Notes under the pieces: generated by a model | What the model saw: only the letters and a program-made list of their open reading frames with translations | The model's database searches: none | What the model was told of the DNA's origin: nothing | Translations under genes and position numbers: made by a program | NCBI GenBank assembly: GCA_029237695.1 | Contig: CM055265.1 | Location: 39,172,058-39,236,057, forward strand | Reading direction: 5' to 3' | Length of the DNA: 64,000 bases | Source of the DNA: Conchocele bisecta | Lineage: Eukaryota > Mollusca > Bivalvia > Lucinida > Thyasiridae | Shown: piece by piece, positions 1 through 13,000 of the stretch | How the letters are laid out: each line of letters starts with the position of its first letter | Numbering within the stretch: the stretch's first letter is position 1

Positions 1-40
1 ATAGGCCGTTAAACCCTAACAAACAAACAAAACAAACACA
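1..40 (+). repeat. 3' tail of SINE-like family A
   Basis: The window opens with ataggccgttaaaccctaac and a CAAA-rich tail, the same end as the complete copy at 27662-28069. The rest of the element is outside the window. Confidence 0.6.
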
Positions 41-493
41 TTTTTAACGACATTAATTTTGTAAATAAGTTTTATTTGCACAAATTTCAGCATCATTGAC
101 AAAATATATTATAATTTCTCAAACTGTGTTCACTGTTTTAAAGTACACGGACTGTTGGATATATAAAACACATTTATTACATAAAATGTGCGCTCGCAGT
201 GTATTGACACCTTGTAATAAAAATCATAATACACTAGTGTGATAAATATGCAAATTAGCTCATTACAGAAAATAGGTTTGGTTTCCAGTACACGTTCAAT
301 AAATGATGATGTACTTATGCAATAAATAGAATCTAACATTTGTGATGCTTTAATATGATATTGATTCAGTCGTTTACTGATTTCATAAGAAACCAAGTGT
401 CTTTATGAAATCATTAAACTTGTTTAATAAACATCATATTAAATCATCACTCATATGATTGTCTATTTACATCATCATCATCGTCTGAATGTA
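41..493. other. AT-rich stretch, nothing recognised
   Basis: Intronic or upstream sequence of the STAND gene. The 88-codon minus-strand frame at 396-130 shows no recognisable motif. Confidence 0.4.
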
Positions 494-841
494 TTATAGG
501 AATTAATGGCCTTTTTGTGGAATTTATCGGGGTATAAACTTGGAAAAGTCGCGGGAATACTGGACGAGGCCTTCCGGCCTTCGTCCAGTATTCCCGCGAC
601 TTTTCCAAGTTTATATCCCCGATAAATTCAACAAAAAGGCCATTCATTCCTTATAATTCCAGCATTTGAAACAAATTCATCAAGAAAATGTGTTTATTTT
701 CCGTTTTCTTAAGCTGCGCCTCACAGTTACGGAAAGTAGTTCGGCATGGGAGTTTACTGGGATATAAATTTTGGACAGAGACCTGCTACGGGCCAATCAA
801 ATGTTAGGGAATTGTGTAAATACTTTTGTGCTGGAATTATT
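494..841 (+). mobile_element. Fold-back element, GAATGGCC hairpin family, copy 1
   Basis: A long hairpin (aatggcctttttgtggaatt ... complement) with stem containing TCGCGGGAATACTGGACGA is followed by a unique arm that starts ATAATTCCAGCA and ends TGCTGGAATTAT. Same architecture at 11178-11482, 23753-24213, 34279-34640 and 45160-45518. Confidence 0.75.
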
Positions 842-947
842 GTAGAACAAACTGATCAGTCGGAACACTTTTGGCGTCAGTCGGAACACTTCTGGCTTGT
901 CTAACATAACATTGTTGATTTTCTAAATTGTTTGTGTCACTGTCTAG

Positions 948-1063
948 GGGACCCTAAATACTGGGAGAACTTCCTCACCGGCTCCCAGCTGCTGTGTGTC
1001 TCGGGGGTGCAGGGATACGGCAAGACCACTCTGCTGGCCTGGCTCACACTCGAGGCAGTAAAG
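948..1063 (+). CDS. STAND gene visible exon 1 (Walker A)
   Basis: Acceptor ...gtctag ends at 947 and donor AAG|GTAGGG follows 1063. The exon is entered with two bases completing a codon and leaves in phase 0. It codes DPKYWENFLTGSQLLCVSG followed by VQGYGKTTLLAWLTLEAVK. The P-loop (G-V-Q-G-Y-G-K-T) spans about 1004-1027, with the lysine codon at 1022-1024. The incoming phase shows that at least one earlier exon lies outside the window. Confidence 0.85.
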
Positions 1064-4000
1064 GTAGGGATCTTCCTAAACACAATGTATGCGAGACTGA
1101 CAAAATTGGCATTTGTGACCTCTCAAGCTCCAAATTTGCTTGCACAGTTTATCAGTTGGTGTGATCCTACACCGTCAACATGGTATCATATTGCCAATCT
1201 GAATCGATATTCACCCTTGTAAGACATATTTGTCATACCACACATTCTTTATATAATTCTCCAGAACTTGGTGGTATAAGTGTTCTGGTATCTGTATAAT
1301 GTTGGACTACAATGGCACCAAACGATGTCATGAAAGTTACGAACTTCGCCCCACATCAACTCAACATGTTGAAACTCTTGGTAATTTCTGGACCAATATT
1401 TAAAAGCTGACATTTGTTTCCTTCGCTGGATCATTTCCAGTCACTACGACTAGTTTTGGAGCTGATTGTGTTTTTGACTGCCATAGGCCGCCACCATTGT
1501 AATTGGAGCCATGTTGGCGGCCTTCACCTACAATATATTCTCATCAGGGGGCTGTTTCACTAAACTTTGTACGACTGAAATGTTCCTAAGTGCAAAATTA
1601 GGATCGTCTGGAAATTTCACTTGATGGATTTACATTTATTGAACATATGCTGCAAAATTTCTCAATAAATGTAAATCCATCAATTGTTTACAAGAAAACA
1701 GTGTTAATGTGAAATTTACAGACTATCATAATTTTGCACTTGCGAACATTTTAGTCGTACAAAGTTTAGTGAAACGGCCCGAGACAAGGATATTTGTGTA
1801 GTTACTCCCATGTGAGATTAAGAGTATTCCATATATACTCCGGTGTGTGACGAGGATATTCCACCCGAGTGGTCAGAATATGTTGTCAGAAACGAGGCTT
1901 TGCCGAGTTTCTGACGACATATTCTGACCACGAGGGTGGAATATCCTTAGTCACACACCGGAGTATATCTGGAATACTTTTTCTCGCATACCTACTAAGT
2001 CCAGAATCATGTTTAGCCATAGTACGCCATCAACGAACCACCATGGTATAATACTAACTTTTTTTTCTTTATATGATATCTCCAATACAACCACTCAATC
2101 GCATTACCCGTATCAACAAATGGGTGTAAACAAAGTAATGTTTACACCAACATATCAGAGTCTCCTACATTGGATCAAAACATTTAACACATAACGGCCC
2201 AATAAAAATACGGTCTGAAGACGCCCGTGACATGACGTGTAAACCCAATTACTACATACACAAAATAAATAGGACGCAGTACGAAACAAACTCATATAAA
2301 TATTGAAAATAGACCATATATCCTCGATTCAAATTTGTACAATAATGTTTACAGAATCATTTTATGTTTTTATTTTGAGTATGTATTGCAATTCCGAGAC
2401 GCTGTCTTCAATTACGCAAATCCGCCGAAAGTTTCACTCCGACGGACATTTGTCAGTTCAACACGTTGCCATTTTCAAGAAATTCTTGCTCACTGGATTA
2501 TTAAACAAATATTCCAATCACTATCAACTGTCACTATACATATGTTTGGGGAAGAATCAACAACATACGAGGTAAATATTTTGCTGTCAATTACATGTCT
2601 TTTTTTTTAATAATAATCATGTATTCAGTATTACGCCTGATTTACAGACGCCCCTTACACAACTCGTCCCACACATTTACGCAAATTTGATAAAACTGGA
2701 TAAAACATGAAATAAATAATAGCCTACATAACAAATCCAGAGCGACGTTGTTGACATTGGTGTACTGACAGTACTGTGTAGAGAGCGTGTGTTTGTAAAC
2801 AATGCAGACGACGTTTGGAAGCCAATACACAAAAAGTAGTTCCGGCAGTGTGTCACAGGTCAGCCGAGTGAGATAGCCGTGCGAGACAGAAAAATCCCAC
2901 ATGGGCGTGGCTTCGGAAATAACATTGAAATGGACTCTGGGTATGCGAGAATTCCTTGTCTCGCCCTACACACGCTTGTCTCACATCTAGCAATGATGTT
3001 TATTGTTTTCAATGGTTGGTGACGTGTTTATTATCACGCCATAGCATTATGACGTTGTTTAGTTTAAACATAGTTTATTGCATATAAATACAATAGGCTC
3101 GGGCTACAAGTTCTCTCAACATTAGTTACAGCCCTCACCTAAACGTCGTTTTAATGGTGATGACATAAACAGCCCTCACCTGACGTCGTTTTAATGGTGA
3201 TGACATCGACAATGTGCGACATGCATTTTGGCGTCTGGCTGTATGGCGATATTGAACATTAATTTGATAATAATTTGTAAACAATCCACTGAACTGGCAT
3301 TAGCGCCCAAAACGTATCAAAATTTGCATAAGTTTTGTTAATAAAAAGTTGAGTTTTATTCTGGGTCAGATACATATTTTGAGATTCGCAAATATGTTCT
3401 ATATAGGGGTGAGAAAAAGTATCTGTCATGCGCTAGTGTGGGGGAATGATAATCCACCCTCGTGATCAGAGTATGTTGTCAGAAACTTGGCAAAGACTCG
3501 TTTCTGAAAACATATTCTGACACTCTGGTGAAATATCATTGTTCCACACCAGTGCATATGATGGATACTCTTAGTCACATGTTGCCTGTCAAGACAACCA
3601 ATCAAAATGCAAGAACCTCATCTGTGATATGACAAGGTTCTATGAAGTTTACTGGAAGCAAACTGTATGTTTCAATTGCATTTCGCTACTTTGAATAAGA
3701 TGTGTGATTTTTTGCCGAAATTTTGAAAACAAATGTGGGAAATTTTTGTTTAAGTGGTTACAAATGTGGAAAATTCCCAATTTTTACACAATCTGTAAAA
3801 GAAAACAAATGGTATGCCCCACATGTATGGAGTTGTGGGTTGTCACAGCATTAACAGCTATGGTTCACCTATGTGTTGTACCTTAGCAGCAGCAGCGGGA
3901 CGTGTTCTACCATTTCTGTGGCGCGACTGGATCCTCCCACAAGGTGGAGCTCCTGTTACAGAGGCTTCTCATCTTCCTCACACCACACTCCTCCCCAGGT

Positions 4001-7000
4001 TCGTATATTGAAACTCATATTGTTATTTGACTGCCGTTGTTCGACAATGCTCACAGCCGTGTTGAAATGTACAGCACATGCTGTTTGACCATGGCTGTAG
4101 ACTGCTCATTCCAGGGCCAAGCCAAAACCTACGTAATGCATGTGTCTCATGACGTTACTAGAAAGCACCATTACATCACCAGACCAGTTGACAACAGTCA
4201 CACTGAAATTGTGAAATTGATGCGACACCTGCATCACGCGACGTGTAATGTGACCCCGGAATATGTATGTGTACATCAGCTGTTTGAATGGAAGAGGTTA
4301 TCAAAGTACCGAAAGTACTGCATATATGCTCAAATTACACGATATTTCCAACGGAAATGTAACAATAACGTTCGATATTGAAAGAACCAGCCAGGTTTGA
4401 CTTATGATTCACTCTATATTCTTTGAACAGTAGTACTTCCAAATTCATAATCTCTATGCCAAACAACAGGCAGGTTGGCAATTGATGTTATTTATTTAAC
4501 TGGCTGGCTGGTTTAAGCCTGAACTGAAGTCTTAAACATTTGATTTGCCAGTTGCAAGAAGGATAACTTAATAGGCTTAAGTTATCCCAGAATACTGAAA
4601 TATGAAATTTGATTCAACATCGTCAGCAAGTTGAAATCTATGTAATTAATCAAAAGAGGGTTGAGAATGGATTGATTTCAAGGACTTAGGTCGTTTGTGG
4701 TAGCTTTGGAAATGGTTTCCTTTAACTCGTGACCGAATGAAGCAGAATTGAAGTTATTTTACATCGGAGACAGGAAACCATTGTATATGATTTTGATGGT
4801 GATACAGTGCAGTCTCCGTTTTTGTTCCACCGTAGACAACACTTGCAAACTCAACGCGAACGCAACGCGAACGCAACGCGAACGCAACGGTTTGCTGTAG
4901 CGTTGTATACGTTGTTTAGACGTATAATACAGTTCGTACACGTGTAATACACATTGTCAAACCGTTTAGTTTAAAAGCGTTGTATACGTTGTTTAAACGT
5001 ATAATACGGTTCGTACACGTGTAATACACATTGTCAAACCATTTAGTTTTAAAGCGTGTAATACGTTTAGCTTCAAGGCGTATAACACGCTTTGGTGTAT
5101 ACATATGTAGCGAGGTGAAAGAGTTGAAACGTGTACAACGCTTTACCTGGAAGCGTGTAGCTATATGAAAGCGTTGAAACGTGTACAATGGTTACACGTT
5201 TTAACGCGAATACCTGTTCGGCCCGATCGCTTCGAGGCGTCCTTGTTTCGTCCCTTTTAAAATATATCGCGAATACATACCCTCAGATCGAGTTCAAAGT
5301 ACATCGGCGGTGTGATTTAGCACTTCAATTGATCCCAAAAATCCCTGATGCCTAATGAGTCGCTTTTTCTTTTAACACCGACAGATGTACCTTGTCGTTT
5401 ATAAAAAATATTTGCGAATTGTAGATCACGTGAGCCGGCTCATCAGGATCTGCGGCATTCCTACGTACATGTACATTTTATATACACAAAAAATGTCCCC
5501 TAATACAGCGTAATGTAACAGTTCCTAACTTAATATGGAATAGCCCGGGCCGATAGTCCGTGTCAGTTACTTGGGGTTAAATATTACGAACACAGATAAA
5601 CACAGTGCATGGTTTCTTTATTTTATTTTAACATTATCAGAAATGGCGATTCTAAGAACTCTCGTATCTTTACGCTGAAGCCAGTCTATTTCAGTCACTA
5701 ATCCGCTATGCACCTGTCCCACGCGTGTTAAGAAAAATCGATATTTAGAGAAACTGAATACACAGCGAGCTGCACACTGGTTTAACACGGATATGGCCCG
5801 CGGATATGTGTTATAAATTACTTGGTTTTGAATTACTTGGTGGTCAAAACCGGTAACTTTACAAGGTTTATAGCGAAATAGCAGCCGAGTGGCAATTTTT
5901 CTCGGACCGATTTTTAAGACTAGTTTTCAAATCTCAATCGGTCTGAGAGTTCAAAAATCGGTCCAGAACCGGAAAACTGAAAATTGTAGAAGCCCTGCAG
6001 TGAGTCTAGAAGTATATATACACACACGAAGAACGATCTGAGCATGCGCATTCTACGCAATACACGGTTGGCATACCAACATGTGTAATGCGTTAAAACC
6101 GTGGAAACGTGTTATACGTATAACACGGTTTCATCTGTACGGTGCTGTGTACATGTAGAAGCGTGTAACCATTCATCAAAGAAAGCGTTAAATCGTTTAA
6201 ACGGTTTACCTTAGGGTTGTATACGTTTACAACCGTTGTATACGTTTACAACCGTTGTACACGGATTACACGCATTTGAAACTCAATGTGCGTTGTTTAC
6301 AATCGTTGTATACGTTTACAACCGTTGTACACGGATTACACACTTTTGAAACTCAATGCGTTGAACACGGTTTGTTCAACGGTTTGTTTCAACTTTCGCG
6401 CATGCGCAAGAGTGGGGAAACGCAATGCATGGCTGAAAACGTATTACACGTAGACGACACACGGTTTGAAATGCAACTAACGCAAACTCCACGGATACGC
6501 AACGCACAACACTTTGTACACGTATAAACCCGGAACATTTTGACAGAAACGACTGTAATCAATGTCTTTAGAACTGCTATTAATGCAAATCTAATCAAAT
6601 CACACTAGCATTTTCAGGAGACAGACAGTTTCGTAAGTAAGTTGGATATGACTCCGTTTGTGAAATAAATATGCAATATCAATATTTAAAGTCCACACCT
6701 GTCATATACAGTGAAATCGCGATGGCTCGAAATGCCACGGGACCGCACATTTTGTTCAAGTGATCGCATCTTTCGAGCCATTGCATCTTTTGATTTTTTT
6801 ATATTTGCTGACTACTGTACCCATCCGATTTAGGAAATAAAGAAAGCACAATAGAATGTATCCATGTTTTAGATGATTATAATATTTATTCGCAGCTTAG
6901 TTATCATGCGAAATTAAATAAACTACATGTATTTACAAAGCTGTCTTTATTTCAATTATTAGCAAAGTCAAAAAGGAGAAAAGGTCCAGTGTTCACTATA

Positions 7001-10000
7001 AATAGCGCCGCACATAATTAATGCAGCAGGTGGTTGTGACGTCACTCGAAACAGTGGTCTTTTCAATGGACGTTTTTCGTTGTAACTTCCGGGAGTTAAA
7101 ACGAAAAACGACCAATGACTTACGACAGACTCTATTAAATACTCTGAGTGGACGAAACCCAGAATATTTAATAAATCGCCGTATGCCGTATTCGTATTTG
7201 AACTCGACAGTTTTCAAGTCCAACTTCCGTTTAACTCCAACTTTTCCTGTTGCCGACATTTTCGATCTGGTTATCCTCCCGCAGTGGGCCCTTCACCAGA
7301 TTACTCGAACATGTATTGCAAACAGGTGTAATATTTGGTAGGTAGAGTATCGTGCGTAAGACAAGCGTAAGTACGGTATGATCTCTAACACAAAAATATG
7401 ATTTAAATAGTAAATTAGAAATTCACTCCAATGTGACTCATTTTGGTTGACACATATTAAAAGCTTATTACCAGCAATTATTTAAAAAAAATTGAAAATG
7501 ATCGCCATCAACAACGTTAACGATCATATTGCACCACTTTAGGCAATTAACTGCACTTGAAAAGAAATCGCATTTCACAGACAGGTAGAGCGCGGATCGT
7601 AATAAGTCGGACGCGGAGGTGTGAAAATTAGCCAAACACAAACTTCGACATCAATTTTGAGTCATCGTATAGCAAAATAGCGATTAATGTGTCCGCGGGA
7701 CTTGACAATTGTTTCGAGCGATCGCATTTTTCGAGGAGTTGCATTTCGAGCCATCGCATGTAAAATACATTAAACATATAGGGAAAATTATCGGGACCGC
7801 GATGCCATTTCGAGCGAGCCCGACATTACGAGCCATTGCATTTCGAGCCATCGCGATTTCACTGTATATGTATCAGACATGTCGTTATGTTACCATATAT
7901 CACAGGACCTTGTGTCTTAATGTCCTTGCTATGCAGAGAGTGTGCAGGGTCTACAGCAGCTGTCTGTGACAGAACTACAGGACCGACTGAAGCTGGCCTT
8001 ACATAACTACACACCACAAGGCGACACACCGGGACTTATTGTACTCGATGCCTTGGACCAGGTAGAGTACAGGGGCCCGTTTCATTAAGCTTTGTACGAC
8101 TAAAATGTTTGTAAGTGCAAATTTAGGATCGTCTGGAAATTTCAATTGATGGATTTACATTTATTGAGCATAGGCTGCATGAGCAGCCTATGCTCAATAA
8201 ATGTAAATCCAATAATTGTTTACAAGAAAATAATGTTAATGTGCAATTTACAGACTATTATAATTTTGCACTTACGAACATTTTAGTCGTACAAAGTTTA
8301 GTGAAACGGGCCCCAGGGTTGTCACCAGAAAATATTTACTATTCGCCATTTGCAATATTGACCATTTTCCAATCACCCATGTTAGTGGAAAGTGAGACAT
8401 AGCAGTTACGATTTTGGCGTCGTAGTTGTCAACAATTTTGAATGTACATGTACACACAGATGTTGTAATAATTATCTCCTGATTCATTTGTCCGATCTTC
8501 ACTAAGCTTCATCAATTGCTTCTTCATGTTGATGGCTATCGACCCAGTATCATTCAGGTGACCTTGTCCTTTGTGGGTGACACACTCACCAGCAATCGCC
8601 ATATTTTCCAGATTCTGATTTTATACTAAAAACAAAATGTACCTAGATTGAATCGTGAAGCATGTACAGTAGTGCTTTTCTGCTCCTTACCTATTTGTAT
8701 ATACTAATATCGTATACATATCGTAATCGTATAGTATTGGTATATTTAATGAGCATATCGTATGATCATATAATATTGGTATGTTTGTACCGTATCATCG
8801 TACAGTACAGTTTGTTTACATTATACAAACGTACTATACAAATATTATACAAACTTACGATATCCGAAGAATTAACAAAAAAGACATCAGACACAGAGAT
8901 AGATTAGTAATATTACGCATTTCTGAATATTATGAAAAAAAACTGCTGAGGCGGACCAAATATTAGGGGCGGACCAAATATTAGGGCAACACCGTTAATA
9001 TATCGTATACATTTACAGTATTCTGGTACATTTATACCGTACACAAATCTGGTATGTTTGTACGATACAAACGTACCAGAATTATACACATGTATAAAAA
9101 TCGTATAAACGTACGATTTGAATGGTATATCTATACAATATTGGTTGGTATGTACGGTACAAACATACCGCCGTACGTTTATATTATATGCATATCAAAT
9201 AGAAAACATCGTATTGGTATAGTATACGTATAGTATTGGTATAGTACGTATAGTTCACCTGCAGAAAAGCGCTGCTGTAGGCCTTGATCATACTGTGTAT
9301 ATATTATTTGTTACGATACATATAGAATACCAGGCTAGTGTCTTTTAATATCAAGTTTATCAGAATCATTGAATATAACATTGTCAAAAACAATGCAACT
9401 GATTTGTGTCTGTGACTGGAGAAATGGAGCTTATGGGTTTTGCGACCAGTGTAGATCCAGATCAGCCTGTGCGGCTGCCGCACAGGCTGATCTGGATCTA
9501 CACTGGTCGCCATTCCATCAATGAAACACCCGTGATGTTGCTAACAATGAATATAGATCGTTATCATTCTACAGGAGGGTGCTATTTGATCTGGAGTTAC
9601 AAATCCCATAAGCCCCATTTCTCCCGTCACAGCAACATTTATGTCGCATCATTACACTTGCGTCATGTGATCTTGTTCGACCAATGAAACGTCAGTGAAA
9701 GTAGATTTGAATCCGTTGTGACAGATCTAGTCAATGCAGGATACAACTAATTTTATCAGTCGGTATATGAGACTCGCCATGTGATTTTGTGCCTTCGGTC
9801 ATCAGCGTAATTTCATAAATAAAGTGAAAAGTTGACAAAACCTTCAGAGTATAATTCCGCATGTACACTGAAAATTATGTCAACTTTTGACGCCGTTTAC
9901 GGAAGATTTTGTAAATGTATTTCATGAAATTACGCAGATGTACGAAAATAAAAAATCACATGGCGTGTCTGATATGAGGCCAATACAAACCTTGTTGCCC

Positions 10001-13000
10001 AACAAATGATAATTATGACACCGTATTTACAGCTGTTATCCTACAAACATTTCAGTTGTCATCAGCTGAGACTGTCAACCACCTGTCGTGGCTCCCGCCG
10101 GCATTGCCTAGCAACCTGCAGTGTGTAGTGAGCACGAAGCCCCACCCACCGACAGTGAGCCGCGTCCAGGAACACCCGCACCACGTTCTTTCCCTGGGGC
10201 CACTGGAGGCCGATGGTGCCCGCCAGATCATCGAACATTCCCTCCTACGGTACAGTAAGGTGAGTATTGTGTGTTGGCCCATCAGCCCATCAGTCACAGG
10301 TTTTGGAGCTACTGAGGCAACAAATTTCATGAACCCCATTAATTTCAAAGAATCTGTGACTGGAGAAATGGGGCTTATTGCAACAGACTAGCTCCTGTAG
10401 CTGATTTCACCAACATTGCAAAGTATACTTTTCTAGCCAAGTATACTTTGAGGGAGTAATCATTTATTTTTCCTGAAATGCATTGCTTCATATAGAACTA
10501 ACGACTGCATATATTTGATGATTACAAGTATGCAGAATTATTAAACTGAATGTATTACTTTATCCACAGCCAAAATGGCTGTGATAATGTAATAAATTCA
10601 GTATAATAAAAATTATTAAATTTATCCTAAAATTGAAAATTTCTCCCTCAAAGTATACTTTGCTAGATAAGTATACTTTGGAATGTTGGTGAAATCGGCT
10701 CCTGATATCTGGCTTGACAAATGGGGCATATAACATCTGTGGCCAGTCTAGGTACTGAACTGTGACTAGAGAAATGGGGCTTATGGCATTTGTGAACTTG
10801 CTAGCTCCTGACCTGTGAGTGAAGAAATGGGGCGTATTCATTTATTGCCAGTCTAGGTCCTGGGGGCCGTTTCACTGTTTCACTAAACTTCTTACGACTA
10901 AAATGTTCGTAAGTGCAAATTTAGAATCGTCCGGAAATATCATTAGATGGATTTACATTTATTGAGCATAGGCTGCATATGCAGCCTATGCTCAATAAAT
11001 GTAAATCACCAATTGTTTACAAGAAAACATTGTTAAAGTGAATTTTACACTCATAATTTTGCACTTACACACATTTTAGTCGTACAAAGTTTAGTGAAAC
11101 GGCCCCCTGCTCTGTAACCGGAGAATTGGAAGGTATGTATATCTCAGTGATGAACCCTCATCATTAAGGATTCATTATAGGAATGAATGGCCTTTTTGTG
11201 GAAGGCCTCGTCCAGTATTCCCGCAACTTTTCCAAGTTTATATCTCCGATAAATTCCACAAAAAGGCCATTCATTCCTTATAATTCCAGCATTTGAAATA
11301 AGTTCATCAAGAAAATGTGTTTATTTTCCGTTTTCTTAAGAATTATTTTAACTGCGCCTCACGGTTATGGAAAGTAGTTCGGCGTGGGCGTTTACTGGGA
11401 TATAAATTTTGGACAGAGACTTGCTACGGGCCAATCAAATGTTGGGGAATTGTGTAAATATTTTTGTGATGGAATTATATCTTCATGATGAATCTTACTG
11501 GCATTCACACCTACGGCTAAGTGATCCGATGTATTAAGGATGCCTGGTATTGGATCAGGACACTCTTCTATTTCTGACAGATTTTTTTATTGTGATTTCC
11601 CTGCTAATCATATGGTCCTCATGCATACTGCTGCATTACCATCGGATAATGACTTTGCTGTTAATGGATGTTACTCCAATCAACATCTCACATACTATGC
11701 AGGCCCGTAGCCAGAGGGGGTCGGAGCAGATCGGACGACCCCCCCCCCCCCCCCACCCCCCCCCCCCCCGCCCAGCCTCGAGGTCCACTTTTTTAGCCTC
11801 GAGGTCCACTTTTTTAGACCCCCTAGATATCTCGGGGGGCCCCTTGGGCCTTCGAAACGACCCCCCCTTCAAACAGGTCTGGCTACGGGCCTGCTATGTG
11901 ACTGTTATTTTCTTCTTCATCTAAATTGCTTGGCCCTACATGATACTCATTCCATTCCATTCCCTAATCATTTGACAGCCTACCACATCTAACATACTAT
12001 TTTACTAATATTTTCTTCTTCATCTAAATTGCTTGGCCCTAAACGATATTCTTTTGTGTTGATGGGCCGTTAAGCACCATTCCAATCAATCACTTTTGTT
12101 ACATGACTGCCATTGTTCGTCACTGCTCACAGCCATGTTCAAACGTACAGCGGGTGCTTTTTTACCATGACAATGCTCATTCCGGGGCCAATCCAAAACC
12201 TACGTATTGCTTGTGTCTCGTGACGTTACTAGAATGCGCCGTTACGTCATCAGACCACTTCACAATGGTCGCACTGAAATTTTGAAATTGATGCGGCTGC
12301 ATCACGCGACGTGTACGGCGGCCCGGAATATGCATGTGTAAAAATCAGCTGTTTGAATGGAGAAGATTATCAAAGTACTGCATAAATACTCAAATTGCAC
12401 GATATTTCCGACGGAAATGAAATAATAATGTTCAACCATATACAGCCGTGAGTAAACGGTTGCCGTGACACTCGGGAACTGTTTGAACCCGTGGCCTACG
12501 GCCTTGGGGTTCAAACTGTTCCCTCGTGCCATTGTCAAATCTTATATTCGCGTATAGAAACTAGACGAGGACCAGATGAACCTGCTACTGGACTCTGCAT
12601 GCTCCCACAATCCCCTGTGGCTCTACCTCGTCTGTGAGGAGCTGAGGACGTACGGCGACTTCCGCACCCTCACCAAGAAGATCCGGGCCGTGTCGACGTC
12701 CGTGGAGGGCATGCTGGGTAATATATTCCGGCGACTCATCAGTGAGGACGAGACTGGCTACTTGAAGAAGGTATGTTCGCCAGTTCAGGGGCCCGTTTCA
12801 CTAAACTTTATACAACTAAAATGTCCGGAAGTGCAAAATTATGATTTCACATTAACACTGTTTTCTTGTAAACAATTATTGGATTTACATTTATTGAGCA
12901 TATGCTGCATATGCACCCTATGCTCAATAAATGTAAATCCATCAATTGAAATATCCTGACGATCCTAAATTTGTACTTACGAACATTTTAGTTATACAAA

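Noticed and set aside
4037..4381. 114-codon plus-strand frame just after STAND exon 2
   Set aside because: Lies in an interspersed repeat with copies at 12095 and 30694 in which the frame is broken.
7021..7341. 106-codon frame inside the pogo-like element, possible transposase
   Set aside because: No DDE or helix-turn-helix motif; an open frame on the opposite strand over the same bases suggests chance, and the 57-kb copy does not keep it.
11550..11924. Proline-rich 124-codon frame and its opposite-strand glycine-rich frame
   Set aside because: Created by the poly-C tract of a short MITE; no splice support.
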